Below, piece after piece: positions 58,361-64,000 of a stretch of DNA of 64,000 bases. The notes under the pieces are model-generated. The model saw only the letters and a list, made by a program, of their open reading frames with translations. It made no database searches and was not told where the DNA came from. The position numbers were made by a program, and so were the translations under genes. Origin of the DNA: Gnetum montanum (Eukaryota > Streptophyta > Gnetopsida > Gnetales > Gnetaceae); the NCBI GenBank assembly GCA_015680685.1, contig MNCI01026966.1:61185-125184 (forward strand), read 5' to 3'. Each line of letters begins with the position of its first letter. The first letter of the stretch is position 1.

Positions 58361-61070
58361 GGCACAAAAGTGGTCAAAAATGGCACAAAACTATCAACCC
58401 CCTCTCATCCATGATAGAGCCACCATTCCCAACATGGAAGAAAGGGGAATACTACATGAGGCACTTAGAAGCCTTCAAACTATCAAAACTTGACATCCAA
58501 CATTGACTATCAACACCGGCAACCTTAAAGGTCGATAGGCATGGTCAATCAGCTATTGATTTGGCCTAGATCTAACTTTCTTCACTAAGGGGAACCTTTT
58601 CCATGCTAATATTTCCACCCATAGCATGGAAAAAATGGATAATCTTGAAAACCCCCTCACAGCCTCCAAAATGAAAAGATCCTAATCTTAGACACTAATG
58701 GCCAACTCCAACAACCCTGTGGACACTCATGCATAGCTAGATTGACCATAAAAGGGCTAAAAATATTTTCCTCCAATTTTCCACACTAAACATGGAATTC
58801 CCAATGTGGAAAAGGGGGGGGGGGACATAAAAAATTCCTTGTGACCCTTGAAACAACCAAATTTGACATCAAGTAGCAATAGTCAATACCAACAAACTTA
58901 GAATCCTGCATGCATGATCGAAAGTGATAAAAAATGATCAAAAAGATTTTCCCCCAATTTTTAATGCTAACCATGGAAGCCCTAACATGGAAAATGGTGA
59001 GAAGTCCAAAAATTAACTAAAAATCCTTGAAACAGCCAAATTTTAACACAAAGTAGTAGTAGTTGACACTAGCAATCTTAGAAGCCTACATGCATGACCA
59101 AAAGTGACCAAGAAGCTTTCCCCCTAATTTTCCACACTAATCATGGAAGACCTAGCATGGAAAATGGGGGAAACTAGAAAACCACCTAGCAACCTTCAAA
59201 AAAGAAAAATTTTGACACCAAGAATTGACTATCTTCACTAGAAATCCTAAGGACCTACATGCATGACCAAAAAGAATGTAACAACATGAAAATCTATTTC
59301 CCCCAAATTTTCCACACTAGGAATACTATCCCCAGCATGGAAAAATAGGGGGAAGCTCAAAAACCACTTAAAAAACCTATAAAATAATCAATTTTTAGTC
59401 CAAACCCTAGTCCTCAACCTCAACAGTCTCAGAGGCTAACATGCATGGTTGATTGAAGTTAAAACTAGGCTAGATGTAAATTTTATGGTGTCTCCACATT
59501 GGTAATTCCCCCTCCATGTTTCTTAGCATAGAAATTAAGAGGGAGACTTATTTTGAGATCATAAATACCTTAGAATGACATTAACTAAGCTTTTGTATGC
59601 TCTAGGTTCCTACTAGCATCATTTATAGCTTTCAAAATCTAAGAAATTGATGTTAGAAGGCCAAAAATTGATTCCCCCTAGTTTTCTACATGGAGAATCC
59701 TAGTCCCAGTGTGAAAAAAAGTGGGGAAGCTCAAGAAAAACTTAGAAATACTCAAAATTATCAAAACTTAATACCAAACCCTAGTCCTTAATCCCAGTAG
59801 CCCCAGAGGCTGACATGCACAGTTAATTGGCATCAGAATTACCCTAGATCTGAGTTGCATGATTCTTCCACACTATGGATCCATCTTTCCATGTTGTAGG
59901 TGGTATTGTCAACGTGGAAACTCAAGGGGAAACTTTTTTGAGGCTCCTAAAAACCTTATAATGACATCAAATGATCTTCCATGCACTCTAGAACCTTGGC
60001 AATAGCCATTGGAGTACTTAAACTTTATGAAACTGATCCCAAATGGTAAAAAAGTGGTTTCCCATTATTTTCCACACTAAGCTCTTCATCCCTATCATGG
60101 AAAAAGAGGTTAAAGTTGAAAAGCCACTTAGGAATGTTCAAAATTCCTAAATTTTGACATTGAACCATAGCCCTTGACCCTGGCAACTCCGAGAGGTAAC
60201 ATGCATACTTGATTGTGATTCAAATTAGTCTAGATCTAATATTCTTGCTTCTTTCATGCTAGAGTAAATTCCCCACTATGGAAAAAAGGGGGAAAAGATG
60301 CTTTTCCACTTTTGAAGCTAAGTTGGCACTTCTAGAAGCTAAAGATCTATGCCGGAGAAGCCTAGGACCTCACAGCCTCAAGATTTTACTTATTTGACTT
60401 CATTCTAATCTCCAAAATTTATCCCTCCCATTATTTTATGCTAGAGTAACTCCCACAATGTGGAAATAGAGGGGAAGATCTTAAATAGCCTTAAATAGCC
60501 TTCAAACATGCCAAACATTAGCTAAAAACTTGTAGAATTGAAGTCTATAGCCCTAGTAGCCTAGAAACCTAGGAAAAGTGCTCCTAACTCACTCTGAATT
60601 CATAAAACAAGTGTCCCCCTATTTTTCCATGCTGAGGATACTATGTCTAGCATAGAAAAAGTGGGGGAAGCCATTTTAACATCTATTAACACTCAAAATG
60701 CATCAAATTTCCTCGAAACGAAGTCAGGAGATGCACATGTTCTAGATCTAGACTCGAACTACCTGTTTGACCATATTTGATCTCATTGCTATTTTGATTT
60801 TGGTTCTTCATACTAATCCCCCTCTTTCTAATTCTAACCCTTGTGGAAATAACTAGGAAAGGCTTTAGAACTTGCTTTTTGGCCTTTACAAACCTCTGGG
60901 ATGCTTAATTCTGAGGTATATGACCTTGTGCTACCTTGGGAATGTCCTAGAATCTCAAATTTGGACCTCTAAGCACCCCAAAAGCTACTTTCCTTGATCT
61001 CCATAAGAAGGGTCCCTATTTCCATGCTAAGCCCAATGTTGAAGCCTCTAAACACTTTATTTTTAGGTTT
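58361..61070 (+). repeat. Spacer of ~250-bp tandem units (C)
   Basis: Ten or so degenerate units co-linear with 13380-15744 in F. Each has 'ttttccacacta' and 'atggaa...ctagtgtggaa' arms, a G-run (up to ten G at 58816-58825), and 'gacatgcatg'. No gene is present; the minus-strand frame at 58786-58974 is chance. Confidence 0.78.
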
Positions 61071-61109
61071 AAACCACTTTGAAATAGCCCTAATTGATGC
61101 CTAAACTCA

Positions 61110-61515
61110 TCTAATAGCCTTGTAACCTTAAAACATGGCCTGATAAGGCCTAAAATTCACAAAAATAACCATTTTTACCTACATTAATCAAATTTTATGA
61201 TATATAACCTATTTTACTTGATTTTTATGTTATTAAGTAATGTTTTGGCTTGTTTTTGAACTTATGTTGCCTTGATGATCTTGTTAACCTTCTATGGCCT
61301 TTATATAACATTATATGTTTATTGTTTGTCTTATTACAGCTCTATTTGCCTTTTTTGGCATTTAAATGGTATCAAATAGTGGGGTTTGACCTTCCCTGAC
61401 CACTATTTGATACCATATGACCATGGCCCACTAAGGCCTTAAACTAGCATCCTAGCCCAGTAAGACTCTAAACTAGCATCATGGCATGTTAAGGCCTTAA
61501 AATGGCAAAATTTTG
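61110..61515 (+). repeat. ~29-bp array before pol (C)
   Basis: Units such as 'ggcccactaaggccttaaac' at 61425-61505 and one near 61130, co-linear with F's array. The following 220 bp up to pol are AT-rich. Confidence 0.7.
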
Positions 61516-61739
61516 ACCTTTATTAATCATTTATAGCCTTACTCTTTGTACTTTCCCTTGTTTGACCTTTATGTGATCTTTGTTCACCTCTATTACTCTT
61601 TTTTGAATTGACCCTATCTCACTAATGATCTTGGATGGCCTTGATCACATTAGATTTGCATATGTTTTATGGAATTTTAACATTATTTATTTACTTTTAC
61701 CCACGTATCACTTAATATGCTTTTGGTTGACATGTAGGA

Positions 61740-63400
61740 TTAATGTATGAGTACCTAGGAGCAAATCAACTTGCCTTGTGTCTACATGCACCTAATAATG
61801 ATATTAAATAGTGTATCAACCCTGATTGCCTTGATATTGAGCCTAAGAGTCTTGTAGACCACATAGCCTCAATAGAGAAATATCTAGAATGGCATGAAAA
61901 CCTAGTTAAAGCCCTTGACTTAGAAGTGGGAACATACCCAATGATCCTCTAGTTGAGATTCCTATCACAACACATAGTGGTGAGGAGAAAACCCTTAAAC
62001 TAAGTTCAACACTAGAGCCTCAATGTTCCCAAGACATCACCAAAGTCTTATAGAATAACATTAAGGAATTTTCTTAGTCATATGGAGATATGAAAAACCT
62101 AGACCCATGTCTAGTCCAGAAAACATCATACTGGACCCTAGCATTAGACCAATTAAGCAAAAAGTGCACAATATTAGACCTAATTTGGCCTTGGCAGTTT
62201 GCGATGAAATCTCAAAGCACTACTAAGTAGGTTTTATTAGAGTTGTTGTTTACATAGAATGGGTATCCAACATAGTGGTAGTTCCTAAGAAAAATGGGAG
62301 TATCTATATTTGCATTGATTTTTAAGACCTAAATAAAACAACCATCAAGGATGGCTTCTCTTTTCCTAGTATTAATCAACTTATTGATACTATAGTCAAA
62401 CATGCCTTGTTGTCCTTCATGGATGGATTCTTGAAATATAACCAAATTAGGATCAACCCAGAGCACCAACTTAGCATGACCTTTATGACCCCATGGCATA
62501 CTTTTTGTTATACCATGATGTCCTTTAGCCTTAATAATGCCAAAGGGACATACCATAGAGTCATGACCTATATCTTTAGTGATTATATGTTAGGTTTTCT
62601 TAATGATTATGTAGATGACATAGCCATGAAGTCTAAGATATCCAATGACCATGCTAATGACCTAAATCTTGTGCTTAAACAATATCTCAAATACAATCTT
62701 AGGCTCAATCCTAAGAAGTGTGTCTTTGGTGTTAAGACTAGTAAGATGCTTGGCTTTGTAGTCTTTAAAGCAAGGATACGAATAGATCCTAATAAGATTA
62801 AGGCCATATCCAAATTAGTAGCAACTACCAACCTCAATGAGATTTGAGGATTACAAGGAACATTACAATTTATTCATAGGTTTATTGCTAGGCTTACAAA
62901 TAAGTTACAGCCCAGGCAACACTTGCTTAAGAAAGGAGCTCACTATGAATGAATGGCTTAATGCCAAGAGGCCTTTGAAAACCTTAAGCAAGAGTTGACA
63001 CAACTACCAAAAATCTATCCTCCATAAGAGGGTAAACCATTTTACATTTATCTCACCATCTCTAATACATCCATTGCCTTCCTACTCTATCAAAAATGTG
63101 ATGACAAAGAAAAAATGCTTGTATACTACCTTAGCCATGTGTTGGTTGCCCATGAGACTCAATGAACTAAAGTGGAGAAGTATTATCTAGCACTAGTCTT
63201 CTCTTTGAATAAATGACAACACTACCTCTTTAGAAGCCAAGTCAATGTAATTTGCAAGGATAATTTACTCAGATCCATAATGACCAACATCTACAAAAGT
63301 AGCCATATAGCCTAATGGAAAGCCATAACCGTAGAGTTCAACATCCATTACATATCTCAGTCCTTAACAAAAGGTTAAGCTATAGTCGTACTACTCATAG
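61740..63400 (+). pseudogene. Reverse transcriptase and RNase H, element C (broken)
   Basis: RT is open at 62407-62847 with LSFMDGFLKYNQIRINPEHQ, MSFSLNNAKGTYHRVMTYIF, the catalytic box DYVDDIAMKSK (62608-62640) and RLNPKKCVFGVKTSKMLGF. The upstream block KNGSIYICIDF is at about 62295. The region from 61740 aligns with F from 16390. RNase H follows at about 62950-63250 with stops. The YVDD box is intact here but not in F. Pol lies some 10 kb past protease once D is removed, with the antisense module between. Confidence 0.85.
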
Positions 63401-64000
63401 TTTTACTTGTTGATGATCAAACAACCATAGATCTTGAGTTCACTAATGAATACATTAATGTAGTTAGCCAAATACCTAAGGGTTATGAGGTAGTCTTGAA
63501 CTTTGAGGGAGCTTTAGCCACCCATGAGGCTAGTGTTACTACCATCATAACATTCCCATTTGGTGAAATCCAATCCTTTTACTATCATTTTGGATTCCCA
63601 TGTACCAACAACATCATAGAATATGAGGGTTTCATCAAAGGGATAATTGTAGCTCATGACCTAGGAATTAGATGCTTAGCCATCAAAGATGTTTAACAAA
63701 CCATGGTTAACCAAGTAATTGAAGTCTATGCATGTAAAGCTAAGCACTTACAACATTACTATGACCTAGGAAAGTAATTATTACAACAATTCATAGACCT
63801 TGATGTCCAACACATACCTAGAAACAAAATTCCATAGTTGATGCAATTGCAACATTTACCCTTAGAGTGATGCTAGATGTGTGTAGCAAGCTACCCACCT
63901 TAACTATGGACTACACTATTCCCATCACACAAAACATTAAGGATACCTTTGTGGCTACCCTTCATACTACTCCTCCCAAGGAGTGGTATGATGATATCAA
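63401..64000 (+). pseudogene. Second RNase H, element C (runs toward integrase)
   Basis: Open at 63496-63696 with CTNNIIEYEGFIKGIIVAHD and then CLAIKDV, aligned with F's second RNase H at 18119-18415. It continues with stops to the window end, where TPPKEWYDDI matches F near 18630. Integrase should begin just outside the window. Confidence 0.78.

Larger units (their letters stand above)
20775..64000 (+). mobile_element. Element C: giant Tat-like Ty3/gypsy element carrying nested D and B
   Basis: The plus-strand order is 5' LTR, leader, gag, protease, [element D, 27187-51436], array, antisense gene, spacer, array, then RT and second RNase H running off the right end. Removing D rejoins the protease tail to sequence matching A just past the same point. 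From the position of F's polypurine tract relative to its pol, C's 3' LTR should begin about 1.5 kb past the window. Without D the element would be about 22 kb. It is broken throughout. Confidence 0.8.

Overview
This window is repeat-dense plant nuclear DNA. It is AT-rich, intergenic, and made almost wholly of old, nested Ty3/gypsy LTR retrotransposons. I found no intact host gene, rRNA gene or tRNA gene. Plant origin follows from the element types: a chromovirus primed by initiator-Met tRNA, and Tat-like elements with a second plant-type RNase H. The species cannot be named from the sequence. Nearly every reading frame carries stops or frameshifts, often where Q, R or W codons are expected, as C-to-T decay of methylated DNA would produce.

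The layout is five elements in a nest. Element F (+, 13218-20774, partial) is the outer host. Element A (-, 1-13217, running off the left end) lies in its spacer. Element C (+, 20775-64000, running off the right end) lies in its 3' LTR. Element D (-, 27187-51436, a chromovirus with 5-bp target duplication GCCTT) sits at the end of C's protease region. Element B (-, 34275-49048, target duplication ATGGT) sits inside D. A, C and F are one family; B is a diverged relative with the same polypurine tract and LTR start but no reverse transcriptase or integrase.

Putting A, C and F together, the family reads: LTR (about 1.4-1.5 kb), leader with a ~480-bp direct duplication, gag, Pro-rich linker, protease, a ~29-bp repeat array, a multi-exon gene on the opposite strand, a 3-kb spacer of ~250-bp units, a second array, then RT-RNase H-second RNase H-integrase, polypurine tract, LTR. 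Adding the pieces gives about 22 kb, the size range of giant Ogre/Tat elements.

The most unusual object is the antisense gene. It is present in A (760-5874, +), B (38190-42923, +) and C (52397-57403, -), always opposite to gag and always after protease. Its GT-AG introns sit at matching places, and several intron phases agree. The first half resembles the 'putative plant transposon protein' type of domain (weak, by eye); the second half is charged and coiled-coil-like. In A, B and C, repeat arrays border this module in direct orientation. Element D has another plus-strand, exon-like set of fragments in its leader (about 33700-34269 and 49054-50716), also antisense to D and split by B.
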